Assembly (NCBI GenBank): GCA_963930645.1
Contig: OZ005655.1
Coordinates: forward strand, 135,579,456 to 135,643,455
Length of the DNA: 64,000 bases
From: Salticus scenicus
Taxonomy: Eukaryota; Arthropoda; Arachnida; Araneae; Salticidae
Reading direction: 5' to 3'
The notes beneath the pieces were generated by a model. The model saw only the letters and a list, made by a program, of their open reading frames with translations. It was not told the DNA's origin and made no database searches. Position numbers and translations under genes: made by a program. The number at the start of each line of letters is the position of its first letter. Positions within the stretch are counted from its first letter, which is position 1. Below, piece by piece: positions 53,060 through 64,000 of this stretch.

Positions 53060-55600
53060 CATTTTTTTTCTTATATACACACAAAAAACAAATTTTTAAT
53101 GAATTCATAATGATATTTAAATGAACCTTAATTGGTTAATATTGTCAAGTTTATAGCAAGGAGCCAATTTCTTGCATAAGTAGATAAATATGTAAATCGC
53201 TAATGTAAATACATGGAAAAAAAAACCTTTGCTACTTAAAATATATTTTATCTACACAAAGTTAATCCATGCTATTTTATACTGATTGTTATTACTGTAA
53301 TAATTCGGTAATAATTCTTTAAAATAATGTACAAATACAAAAAAAAAAAAAAAAAAAAAAAAAAGTATATTTTCGATACGTGATATAAACAAGTTTAATA
53401 GCAACCTAAATCATGTTTATATCACACATCGAAAAGGTATTTTATACTGTATATAAAATTTAATCATGATTTACAGCATTTGAGCACAATTTAACTTTAT
53501 CCAGATAAGTTTTGGTACTATTAGTATTCTTTAGATGCTCATTTTAAGCACCATATGATGGTGACCGATAAAAATAACTTCCAGACTGTGTTAATGACTG
53601 GCCATTTCCTTTTAGCACCATGATTTTTATAGTATTTGTATTAGCATACAAATATTTTAATTTTTCAAATACGTTTATATTTAAAATGAATTTTTATTCT
53701 TAACTCCATATTTTAGGATAATCCTGGAAAAATAGAAAATTTGCAATCTGTATTATTGTTCACATCATTATTTTTTTAAATAAATGTATATATAGAGTAT
53801 ATGCCTATTCAAGGTGCAAAATATAATTATAATGATAAAAGGTATATGATGTTACAATAATATAAGCAGTGGATGTAAGACAAATGTAGAAATTAAATAT
53901 TATCGAATTAAAATATAGATTAATGAGAATAATAAATTAAATAACTTATTTTTTTTCTTTTTTATCTTTTTTTTTTTTCATTTGAAAGTTAATAATAATG
54001 GCGAAAAGCTGTTTAATAAGTAATATTCGCTAACAATTTATTATTATTATTACTATTATTTTTATATATTTCAAATAATCGTGTATAGTGTGATATACAA
54101 ATAATTAACACAACATCTTTTGATAATCGGACAAGATCTATAAATACTCTCCGGTGTTATTTAGATATTAAAAATCAAATTTATTTACGTGTTTAAACCT
54201 AGAAAGGATAGATTTTTAGTTAATAATTTCATGAACTCTATCAGTAATCCGTATTCAATTAAATAGACTCTAATAATGATGATGATAATAATAATAATAA
54301 TGAAAAATTCACATTTTCATTTTTATATAAATAAATATTATTTAATATATATACTATATAGTTCGTACTTTCATGATTGCGTAAGTTTCAAGTTGAAAAT
54401 GTATAGTCCACTGAAAAACCACAGCGTAAAGCTTATTTAAGATATTTCAAATGTATATCTAAAAATTTTATTGTGCTTTCGCTTTTCTTTAAGGAAAAAT
54501 TAAAAAGCATAAAAAATTTCTTTTCGTGGATTCAATTCACTCAGTTACTGATTAATTCAAAAATAAAATGCGTTAAATTTGGGCTGCTATATTGCATCAG
54601 TTTTCAAAGCGATAATACATTATTCTAAAATTTTCATTGACAGTAATTTTATTTAAAGTTACTATTATAAAAGTTGTTTTCGAAATAAACGTTGTTCCGA
54701 ACTCCAGCTACAAGATTTTAAAGAGACGTGTCACGTAGAAACTAGGCTAGCTTAGTAGTTTAGGATCAAATTGGTTACTCGAATTGGTATAGCAAACGTT
54801 CGCAAAAATTTAGGTGGAGTGTTCGCTAAAACCAAATATCTAAATGCGGTTGCTGTTGGCAGAGGTTACAACCCTTCCATTATTTAAAAAGTTCTTTTTA
54901 AATTACAACATCCCGACACTTCACGTCATTCTGCGTTTAAGTCCTCTTCCAATATCAGTATTGTTTTGCATTTTTTCCCTAAATCTAGTTTTAACAAAAT
55001 TAAAGTTTTCAAACAACATGACTTTAAAATGACTTTCTCACCCACAGGCATATTAGCTCTTTCTAGGTTAAATAAAGCTATTGATAAACACAAATCTTAG
55101 AATATTAGTCCAGGCAACGAAGGACAAAATTTCACGAAGAGAAAAAAAATATCGTGTATTTAGATTTTTTTTTTCTTTAAGGCACTTTAAAAACACATAA
55201 GTATAAAATATTATATTTAATTAAAAGCTTATTTACAATTAAAATACATTTATTTCGAAGCTTTTCGATTTGACAACCAAAGCATAATTAGGAAAGAACA
55301 TTTTATGGAATTGCGTTTTTGAAATGCAGCTCTGTATATGTATGACAATTAAAGTGTCTTTTAATAAATTCTACACGTGTTTTAACTAGTCTCTCTTCTT
55401 AAGAGATGATGTGTTGTATTCCAAATATTTCCTCAAAGGAAATTTTCCTTGTAAGAGGGGAAATTTTAAATTACGTCTTTAAAATAACGAATTACGTTTG
55501 GTTTTATGAACGTTTAAAATGCCTTTTTGAAGGAAGGTAACAAGTATTTTTTTTTTTTAAATATTGTTCTGAGTACGCCCATACTGTTTAACAGTGATTG

Positions 55601-55636
<36 letters not shown>

Positions 55637-56640
55637 AAAACTTTAGGGTTATTGTACACGCATTAAGCTTGTTCTCTAATTAAACTAAATTCTTTTTCCA
55701 ATTCCATCATTATGTTACTGGGACACTAAATATATAAATATACATCCTTCTATTACATGCATCACAAATTTGTGGTTTAAAACAGCGTACTGCTTCTGAG
55801 ATTACTCTCAGAGAACCATATGTATCTCATTACTGCAACTGAAGCTACCATGCAATGATAATTATGGAATTGCATCTCGGATATATATAGTTAAAGGTAG
55901 TCGTTTTGTATCTGCTATTTGATCAACTGCAGCAAAATTTAAAAATGGAAGTCGAGAAGTTATTAAGGATAGACAGGTGTTATAGCTTGAAACAGAGATA
56001 AATGCATAATAACCTTTTTGATATATTTGTAAAATCTACATATAATTTATGTATTTATCGAAACCAGGGAATAATCTGAATTCCTAGGTCAACTAGCGAA
56101 GCCTTTAATAAAATCTGGTCTCCCCCGTCTCTGAGATTTTGTGATATACTTTGGATTAGAAACTTACAATTTTATAAATATTGTTGCAATTTGCATGAAT
56201 ATAAGGATAATTAAAACACTGTTTTATTTAATAATCGAAAAAAAAAATTATGGATATTTTTACATTTAAATTTAATGTTGATAATTTAATTTATTTGCAT
56301 ATTATCTCTTTCTTGTACATTGGTAAAATTTCAAAGATTGTACAGCATGGAATATATTTATAAAGTTTTGATTGCATGAAAATAATAATAATATCCTCAT
56401 ATAACGGATAAATACCCTTATATTTAAACACCGTAAATTGGAAATATCTCGCAAATACTGTATCGGAATAAAGTAATATTATGACGCATCATCGGGTGGA
56501 AAGTGTAGGCACGATTGCAGCATCATAGTGGCAATGCATGAAACCCATAACCGTCTAAAGTAGACTATGCATGTAAGAGATCAACTACTTTAAGTTACTA
56601 CAGATGGCAGTGTAAAATGCACCGGAAGTCTGTTACAGAA
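53060..56640. other. duplicated host segment, block C left part
   Basis: 53060-53960 aligns with block B 39260-40140. 55430-56060 aligns with 14150-14760 (A) and 49150-49740 (B) but lacks the GGAAATGAAATTCTAGAT stretch that both share. 56060-56580 aligns with A 20570-20800 plus 21480-21800. 53980-55190 shows no counterpart. A 62-codon + strand frame at 54844 has no motif. Confidence 0.6.
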
Positions 56641-56649
56641 AATCATTAA

Positions 56650-56932
56650 CCCTAGATCACTAGCGTGGTCATATATGCCGCTATCCGTACAGATACGTAA
56701 ATTTTACGTACTCACATAAAATTCGTTTTTTTGCTCATATTGTTGTTTAACGTTGTTTTTAAATATGTTTAATTATTTGATGTTTTACCCACTATTACTA
56801 ATTATTCATTAACTGAATAATTATTTCGAAGCACTCAAGGTCAAACAAGTGTATCGGTTGTAGGGAAAGGGCAGAAAAGAACCAATAAATGAAAACTACA
56901 CGTAAAATTTACGTACCACTAGTGTTCTAGGA
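56650..56932. mobile_element. piggyBac-like MITE, 283 bp
   Basis: TTAA at 56646-56649 and 56933-56936. Ends CCCTAGATCACTAG and CTAGTGTTCTAGGA are inverted repeats with 12/14 matches. Palindromes ACGTAAATTTTACGT (near 56695) and ACGTAAAATTTACGT (near 56900) sit sub-terminally on both sides. No coding capacity. Confidence 0.75.
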
Positions 56933-56936
56933 TTAA

Positions 56937-58500
56937 ACACAGCTGAATGAAAAAAAAAATTGCAACACATTTTCTATTTAAAATAATAGTAGGAAATTTC
57001 CTCAGGCAAAATTTTCATTATGCAAAATTGAAGCAAAATTTCACCGTTTAGTATTGAGCTCTGCTGCATTAATTCTGAATTCCAGCCTACTTTTAATTGT
57101 CTAATAGATATTTTTACATTTTTCAATTAAAGCAATAACACTTAGAGATATATCTATTCACTATTACATGCCAACAAAATACGAACAAAGAATGGCATAT
57201 TGAAAATTTGAAGTAAAACAAAAGCCAACAAAAAACTATTTTAGGTTGATGTTCAGTTCATTCGTATTCATAAAATCTCTGGCTTCCTACATATGGTAAA
57301 ATAACATACTATTACATCGACACGAAAAAAAAATAATGTTTCAAGTCGTTTAGTAATTTTTGGTTGTTACAATCTAAGGTTATTTTTTCTGTTTGTTTTT
57401 ATCTGTAAAATTTCATCTTCAGTGCATTTTTATTGATAACTAGAGTATTTGTTTAGTTGTATTTCATTTTTTTAGATTTTTAAAAATTTCAGATTGAGCT
57501 TGCTTGAATTTACTTTGTGTTAGAGCTAGGAGGAGTATTAGCTTCTTCTTCTTCTTCTTCTCCCTTTTTGTTTTTTTGTTTTTAAGAATTTTATTACACA
57601 GCTATTTTTTTTTTCTTAAAATTAAAACATTGAAAAAGATATAAAAGGAATTATACTAAATTAAGCAAAGTGTCCCAGTCACCAGGAATATTAACACGTC
57701 ATTTTATGTAAAAGATTATGCTATTAACTAACAAACTAATTGCGTTACGTTATTTCATGCGAAACTTCCAAAATAGTTACTAATATATGCAGAGGTGAAA
57801 CTTTATGTGGCGAAAGAAAGATGTTTTTCATAGAAAATTCTCTGATATAAAATTTAAAAATGTTCAAAGCTTCATTTAAATTTTAGAACTGCCTTATAAA
57901 AAATATCTTTCAAAGTTTTACATTACATACACTTTGCTTTTTCTGTAAACAGTAACTTGATAAGTAGTTATTTATTTATATTTTTAAGAAAGAAGTGTTT
58001 TAAAAGTATTGTAATGCTTTAATGTCTTAGTATGCATGCTTAAAAAATTTAATCTTATACTGTTTGTAAAATTAGAATTGCAAAATAGGTTATATTTTTT
58101 CAACGATTTTTTTCTACACAAGCTTCTAAAGTAATCAAGGAAAATATTTTGCTTAAATTTCAGTTTGCTCTTTCCCAATTGGAATTTTTTTTCTGGTTAT
58201 TAATAAAACACACACACAAAAAAAAAACTTATTTTAAAATGTAATAATTTAAGAAGATACTTTTTAAGTAAAAGTAAGGAAAAACAAGATACATGAAAAT
58301 GTGATGTATAAAGGTATATCAGAAACTCTGGTTGTTTCAATCAGATTTATGTCAGTGGCATATTCGGATATTGAGATAAAATATATGATGCATTTAACAT
58401 TTAATTTTTATTCTATTTTTAAAAATGCTGAAGTAATTTTAAAAATGTTTATTAGTCACATAACAGATCGTAAGTAAAAAAAAAAAAAAATTAATTTTAG
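56937..58500. other. duplicated host segment, block C right part
   Basis: 57650-58260 aligns with 26300-26870 and 27720-27840 in block A, and 58350-58440 with 31540-31620. No gene. 57550-57560 has a short (TTC)n. Confidence 0.6.
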
Positions 58501-59811
58501 ATATTTTTGGTTTAAAATATATGTTTGTTAACATGATTAAATTCAAATGATAACTAAACACTATAATGTGCAAATAAACTCTCAAGAGATGTTTCAGAAC
58601 AAATAATAGCACGGCTCTGTATCTGATAAAAACAAACTACGCAAACGCACTGAATTAAAGCAGCTACTACGCATTCGAGATAAAAGCGACTTCTGCATTT
58701 TGCTTTCTTTCAAACATCGTTCATAAAATTTCCGAGTAGTTTTGATATCTATTAAAAAAAAAAAAAAATATATAGATAAATGTTTTAAAAAAGTAATTAA
58801 AAATAAAATAATAAAAAATAATAATACAGATAAATATTTGTTTAAACTAGAAACCAATGAAAGTTATGACTGAAAATATGTAATTTTGAATAAGATAGGA
58901 AAACAAGTTATTTAATTTTATTCTTATTGAAAGACTTTTTACAGAATCATCTTTTAACAGGTTTAATCGTAAAAATGTTTAAATATTTCTAGTAATGTTG
59001 GAGAGTATTAATTTAACCGAGATATAAATAGATTACAAATATATATATTCATGTAAAAATAACAACATATTATATATTTTGAGATAACGTTTGCATGTGT
59101 GTATATGGAATTTTTTTACATTAATCCTTTTGACATATGAGTTATTTTAAGGTACATCCTTCACAAAATATATAATTGTATTTTTTAGAAAAAAATATTA
59201 TCAGACTTGTTTTGAAATTGCTTTATAGTAAAATGCAGGATGCTTTAAAGTGGTGATTTCTGTTTGGCTTAAAAAAATTAGAGCGAGAAATTAATTTGCA
59301 TTGCACATAGTTTACTGACGAATTTTGAGCTCTTCAGCCTCACCAGAAAAATCGCATAGAAAGGTTTAAATTAGATTTTAAATGCCAAAAACGAACATTA
59401 TATAATCAATTGGTATTAATGAAACCTCTTTCATTAATACCAAAGAACTTTAAAAATGTCCAGCCACTTTATTTCTTTTTTTTAAATGTAACGTCACTTA
59501 CTTATATTATATCACAATTTATTATTTGTGTTATTTAAATTTAATAATGCATGTATTTAAAATTCATGCAATCCTTTTATCTAAATTCAGATTTAGTTTT
59601 ATATTAGCCTAATTAATTACTTAATTTAGAATAACATCCATTAATTATATGACATACTTTCAATTAATATTGTAGCAAATTTCAAATAATGAGTAAACAA
59701 ACAAAATTTTTATAAAAAAAAAAAATGTTGTAGTTTAATTTTAGATTTAATTTATGTGCACATCATGTTATGACAAATATACTCAACTTGTACATATTCA
59801 AATGAGTATGA

Positions 59812-59863
<52 letters not shown>

Positions 59864-61440
59864 ATATATTCAACTCACAAATCTTAGTAAATAAACAAAA
59901 TATGTTAGAATTACAAACTTATAAGGGGTTTTTCACAAAAAAGAACTTTTGCTAAGTGGTTAAACTAACTGGTTCTTTAAAGTAATTACGCGGCATGTGA
60001 AAAACACCTTAAGAAATTTCAATTCTTGAAAAATATCTCAAATCTAGCTCGTAATTTTTTGCATAATTTGCTTAATTTTTACTCTATTCAAATGCACTTT
60101 TGCTAAAAGTTGCCCAATATATCTAGCTTTACCTACGCAATAAATTTTATTTTATCTTTCGCACATGCTCAGTGAAAACGCTTTTCATAAAAAGACTCAT
60201 GTTTCATGAGATATTTAAGATATGCGTATTCCGACTGCAGCGTTTTAAAAGTATTTTTCAAACTAATATGAATGTGGGAATAATTTTTGTTAAAAACTCT
60301 GCATATGATAAATAAAAAACATGTTGATTTTTTTTCTTTTGAGTTTTAAAATAAATGCTTTTATCTGCGATATTTAATATGATATCGTCCCATAAATTCC
60401 TTCACATAGTAAACTGGATCTGTACTAACATATCTTAAAGTTGCAACACAAGCATTATTAATTTTGATCACTTTCTTACTGGCATCCTAAATGTTGTATT
60501 TAACCAATCTTTACTGAATAACATGAGGCAGACTCAATTCTTTATATACCCAATGTTTGAAAACTTTTCAGCTAGAGATAAGTTTTTAAATTGAAAAAAA
60601 CTGATCGTTTGCAAATGATGCCAAACTTTTGTCCGGTAATGTAAATTTTGTTAAATATAACACATTGATTAAAAATTTTAAATGTTTTTAAAATACAGAG
60701 TATTGGAAACCATTAATTTTTGCTTTAATTTCTTGAAAAATAAAATCAGATGCATATAATAAATTACAAAATTTCGTAAATACTAACCTACAGAATATTA
60801 AAAAATAGATTAGAAACTTCAAAGCTCAGAATTGATCAAAATCACGAGATTTTAATTTTTGGACGGTCTTATACAAAAATAGTTTAAATAAATAGAATCC
60901 AGTTTATAGTTTAATTAGATGATTTATAAATGTTTGTAACATAAAAAAAAGCGCTAGATATATCATTAAACAAAAATATTGAGAGATTAGCCGCCTCAAA
61001 TAGAAAGGTTAATTTTACTACTTTTAACTATAATTTATGATCATCCTTTGACATTTGTGCAATAGTTTTGTTTCTACCATCCCAGAACTTACGTCCTATA
61101 TTGGAATGCGGTTTGACGTTAGCTTGCTTTTTATAACTATCATATCTCAGAGATTTTTGTAAATCAATGATGGAACTGAATTAAGTTAGGAGATATATTT
61201 TAATGTTTTTATTTTGTTTTAAAATTTCATATAGATAACTCCCTAACTAAGATTTAATTTTAATGTTATTTGTTATAAGTTCTTACTAATCAATTGACAC
61301 TAACTACATATTAAGAGTGTTATTTATAGTGAAATTAGTAAAGAAACGAGTTACACAAATTCACATAAAGATATAATTTTTTATAATTCAGGTTATCCAG
61401 CGATCTTGTTTTGAAATGGCAGTAAAAATTGCCAGTAATA
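58501..61440. other. AT-rich non-coding stretch
   Basis: No gene. (TA)n at 59816-59860. A perfect 15 bp hairpin with a CCTC loop at 59410-59443 (TTGGTATTAATGAAA and its complement). Frames here are low-complexity. Confidence 0.55.
59816..59860. repeat. (TA)n microsatellite
   Basis: About 22 uninterrupted TA units, the longest in the window. Confidence 0.95.
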
Positions 61441-61479
61441 GTACAACAACAACAACAACAACAAAAAAAAAAAAAAAAA

Positions 61480-61685
61480 GCCCAAACGGTGTAGTTGTCA
61501 GCCTCCCTGATTTCTACACGGTTGGGCATGGGTTCGAATCCCAGATAAGGTGTCCCTGTTAGGGGTAGCTATGCCCCCCATTGGGTGCTCCTTCACAAAT
61601 GGTCGTCATTTTAGCGACCACTCGGTCAATGCTTGTGGCATATGCGCCGCGCCATTAGAAAAAAAAAAAAAAAAAAAAAAAAAAA
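61480..61685 (+). repeat. tRNA-derived SINE with poly(A) tail
   Basis: A tRNA-like head from AGCCCAAACGGTGTAGTTGT to GGGTTCGAATCCCAGATAAG, with a clear B box GGTTCGAATCC and an A-box-like TGTAGTTGTCAGC. A ~100 bp body follows (CCCTGTTAGGGGTAGCTATG, TGGTCGTCATTTTAGCGACC, a perfect small hairpin GGTCG...CGACC), then about 28 A. Unrelated in body to the SINE at 32350. A (CAA)n plus A tract precedes it. The 66-codon frame across it is a shadow. Confidence 0.8.
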
Positions 61686-62232
61686 GCGCTCCTTGTACTA
61701 GAAAAGGAAGTGCTTCTTTTCAAGAAGTTAAAAATGTAAATTTTATATGAAATTCTACAATTGCAAAAGAGAGCTTTTTAATAAATGAAATGGAATTAAT
61801 TGTTAATTTAACCACTTTAATAAATGAATGGATTAGTGGTCTGATTACAGTTTTAGTGGCAAATTATTTTAATTTGCACCATTTTAGATTTCCTTTCAAT
61901 TACAAATGCTCAAATTACTTTCTAATGCTCAAATCATTCTTATACATTCCTGTTCGGCCAGTAATAGAATAAATTATTTTCTTAACCTATATACGTGACC
62001 TTTAGATTAGGTAAAGTTTTCTGAACTTACAATTTGTAGGATTCTTATACTTTATTACGTTTCACAAGAAACAGGAGTAAAGATTTTTTAATAGTTGTAT
62101 TAACTGACATTTCAAGATTTAGAAAGAAAATATTTATATAATGTTTGATGTGTATATATATATGTGTGTGTGTGTGTGTCTTTTAGAAAATAATCATGTT
62201 TTTTATGTGTTTTAAAAGAACTTATTTTTATA
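61686..62232. other. AT-rich spacer
   Basis: (TG)n at about 62164-62178. A 60-codon + frame near 61790 has no motif. Confidence 0.55.
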
Positions 62233-62234
62233 TA

Positions 62235-62446
62235 CAGTCGGTAACAAAAGTGTCCGAACACTAGCAAAAATTCCTATGTAAAAAAAAGTACACTTCATAC
62301 GGTTTTGTTATAAATCCTTGTCGAATCCTGTTCTTACACTGACTAAGAACAGGATTGGATAAGGATTTATTTCACAAAACCGTATGAAGTGTACATTTTT
62401 TACATAGGAATTTTTGCTAGTGTTCGGACACTTTTGTTACCAACTG
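62235..62446. mobile_element. palindromic Tc1/mariner-type MITE, 212 bp
   Basis: TA at 62233-62234 and 62447-62448. The arms (CAGTCGGTAACAAAAGTGTC inward) are complementary for about 100 bp each with very few mismatches, leaving a short centre near 62335-62345. Same family and size as 32687-32900, but the arms are much better conserved, so it is the younger copy. Confidence 0.9.
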
Positions 62447-62448
62447 TA

Positions 62449-64000
62449 TATAAAGTAAAAATATGCAAAGTAATTAAAATGACTTAATAAATAAAAATGT
62501 ATTTTTTTCTTTTTTATAAAAATACCGAATACTCATATAGTGCTTTATGGTGATATTATTAAAACTGTGTTAGACGATAATCGGATGTCAGTAAACATAT
62601 GAATCATATAATAATACATTTGATTAATATGAAACGCTGTTTTAATGTAATTCGATAGCTTTCAAAGTCTGAATCAGAAAAAAATTAATTTTAAAAGGAT
62701 ATCAACTTTAAAGAGCAAATATGTCGGGGAAGTAGAAAAGAAATCATCTTTATAAAACTCTCTATTTATGAAATAAACTATATCTGGAATAGATATAAAC
62801 ATACATGAGAACGAAATTTTATAAATTTCCAAATGTTATAGAATACAATATCTCCCAGGCGTTGATTTATAGAATACTGCACATTAAAATACTCTTTTCT
62901 CTTGCGCAACTCAAAGAATGTTGGTATCTCTTAGGAAGATCACAGCTGTTGCACTAGTGAATAAAATCGCTGTCTGAAACTATATTAAATTTATTTCTGT
63001 TCTCACAGTAAGATTTAGTAAATAAATAGCGCATTTCTGATCTTAATATTATATCATATTACTACTTTCAAAAAGTTTGTTTATCTGATGTTTCACAACC
63101 CACGCAAACACTGATAAATTGTTACGCATAACATAGGATTTATGCTGTGTTTGTTTAATTTCACTCAAGATATAAACAAAGAAATTTATAAATTATGTTT
63201 TCTTCTTCTTTTTATTTTATTTTATTTTATCTTTTTTTATCGTACTTATGTTAATACAGAATAAAAATACTATTTTCAGAAAAAGAAATCTAAAGTTTTA
63301 ATATTGAAAATTAAATGTTGTTACTGTTTTGTGCAAGATATGCCTATATATATTTCAATTTTTATACTTGCATGTTTTGAAAACGACGCCAAATGCCGAT
63401 ATGTGTTTTTGAATAAATTTTGATGCCTCAGTCCTTTCAGAGACCCTGACAAATGTCAGAGTTGCATATTTGTTCCTCCCTTTCGACTGCTCATTTTGAC
63501 TGCTATAAATGAAGAAAATGTAGTTGAAGAAATAAGAAAACTTAAACTCGTTTTATTTCAATTTTACAAGGAAGCGATGGGGTGGAATTTGACTACCCAG
63601 TAAAAATGCATTTAGATATCAGTTGTAGTGAAAAAAAAAAAAAAAAACTGAAGTGAAAGATAAGTTGTTTGGCTTGATAAACGTTTAGGGAAACAGCCAC
63701 AATGCACGTTAAAATATATCTCATAAGAAAACGAAGGCATTGCAAGCGTGTTATTTAAATATTTTGGGCTGGAAATCACTTTTTACAAAAAAAAAAAAAA
63801 AAAAAAAAAAATACTTCAATCGACCTTTGAGAACCATACATCACAACTTTCAAAGTTTTGAACCTAAGACTTCGCCGAAACTATCGCTAAATTTCTCTTA
63901 ACTTCCAACGTCTATCAACATCACGCAAATTTAAGGATTACATGAGTTTCGAAGGCTTAAAAACTGTACATTTTCTCTATTTTTTAATATAAGAATTAAT
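62449..64000. other. AT-rich non-coding stretch to window end
   Basis: Poly(A) at about 63631-63647 and 63787-63810. Nothing else supported. Confidence 0.6.

Overview
This 64 kb window looks like arthropod nuclear DNA from a large, repeat-rich genome, most likely a chelicerate and possibly a spider. It is AT-rich, has long poly(A/T) and (TA)n runs, and lacks bacterial gene organisation. Every convincing coding sequence belongs to a transposable element (Ty3/Gypsy, an RNase H-bearing non-LTR element, piggyBac, Tc1/mariner, pogo). I did not find an intact host gene. The only weak host candidates are a two-exon reading frame at 112-321, a short GC-richer promoter-like stretch at 48335-48610 and a decayed coding-like patch at 50400-51070. 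The spider assignment is an inference from general impression, not from a marker gene.

Layout. 1-6680: a pogo-type transposase relic and six palindromic ~150 bp foldback MITEs packed between 2309 and 5605. 6685-7448: three 254 bp tandem units. 8055-9739: a foldback element and a TTAA-flanked piggyBac-like MITE. 11530-31620: an old duplicated host segment (block A) interrupted by insertions: a piggyBac-like MITE (13806-14096), a composite repeat element with GC-rich ABABA tandem repeats (15555-18350), a second composite element (19021-20424), a 5'-truncated non-LTR retrotransposon with unusual 3' hairpins (21924-24735), a DINE/Helentron-like element with 173 bp tandem repeats (24960-26289), and an apparently intact piggyBac transposon (28245-31230). 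31989-35193: nested SINEs, a palindromic MITE and a dead Tc1 element with perfect 35 bp TIRs. 36381-36564: a short inverted-repeat element carrying a tRNA-Thr(TGT)-like sequence. 36880-39110: arrays of ~105, ~80 and ~171 bp tandem repeats.

39260-50400 (block B) and 53060-58500 (block C) are diverged paralogues of block A. Block B contains a very young Ty3/Gypsy element (42273-48306; LTRs 479/480 identical; gag and pol overlapping with a T TTT TTT slippery site). Block C contains a third piggyBac-like MITE (56650-56932). Between B and C lies a decayed 1.7 kb Tc1-like element (51075-52761). The right end (58500-64000) is AT-rich DNA with one tRNA-derived SINE and one 212 bp palindromic MITE.

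The three-block paralogy works as a natural empty-site control. Block B keeps the uninterrupted sequence at two positions where block A carries insertions (13806-14096 and 19021-20424), so those insertions post-date the duplication. The most unusual signals are the three TGTCGCGA hairpins in the non-LTR 3' region, the palindromic motif used three times in the intact piggyBac element, the tRNA-like sequence inside an inverted-repeat element, and the ABABA GC-rich repeat.
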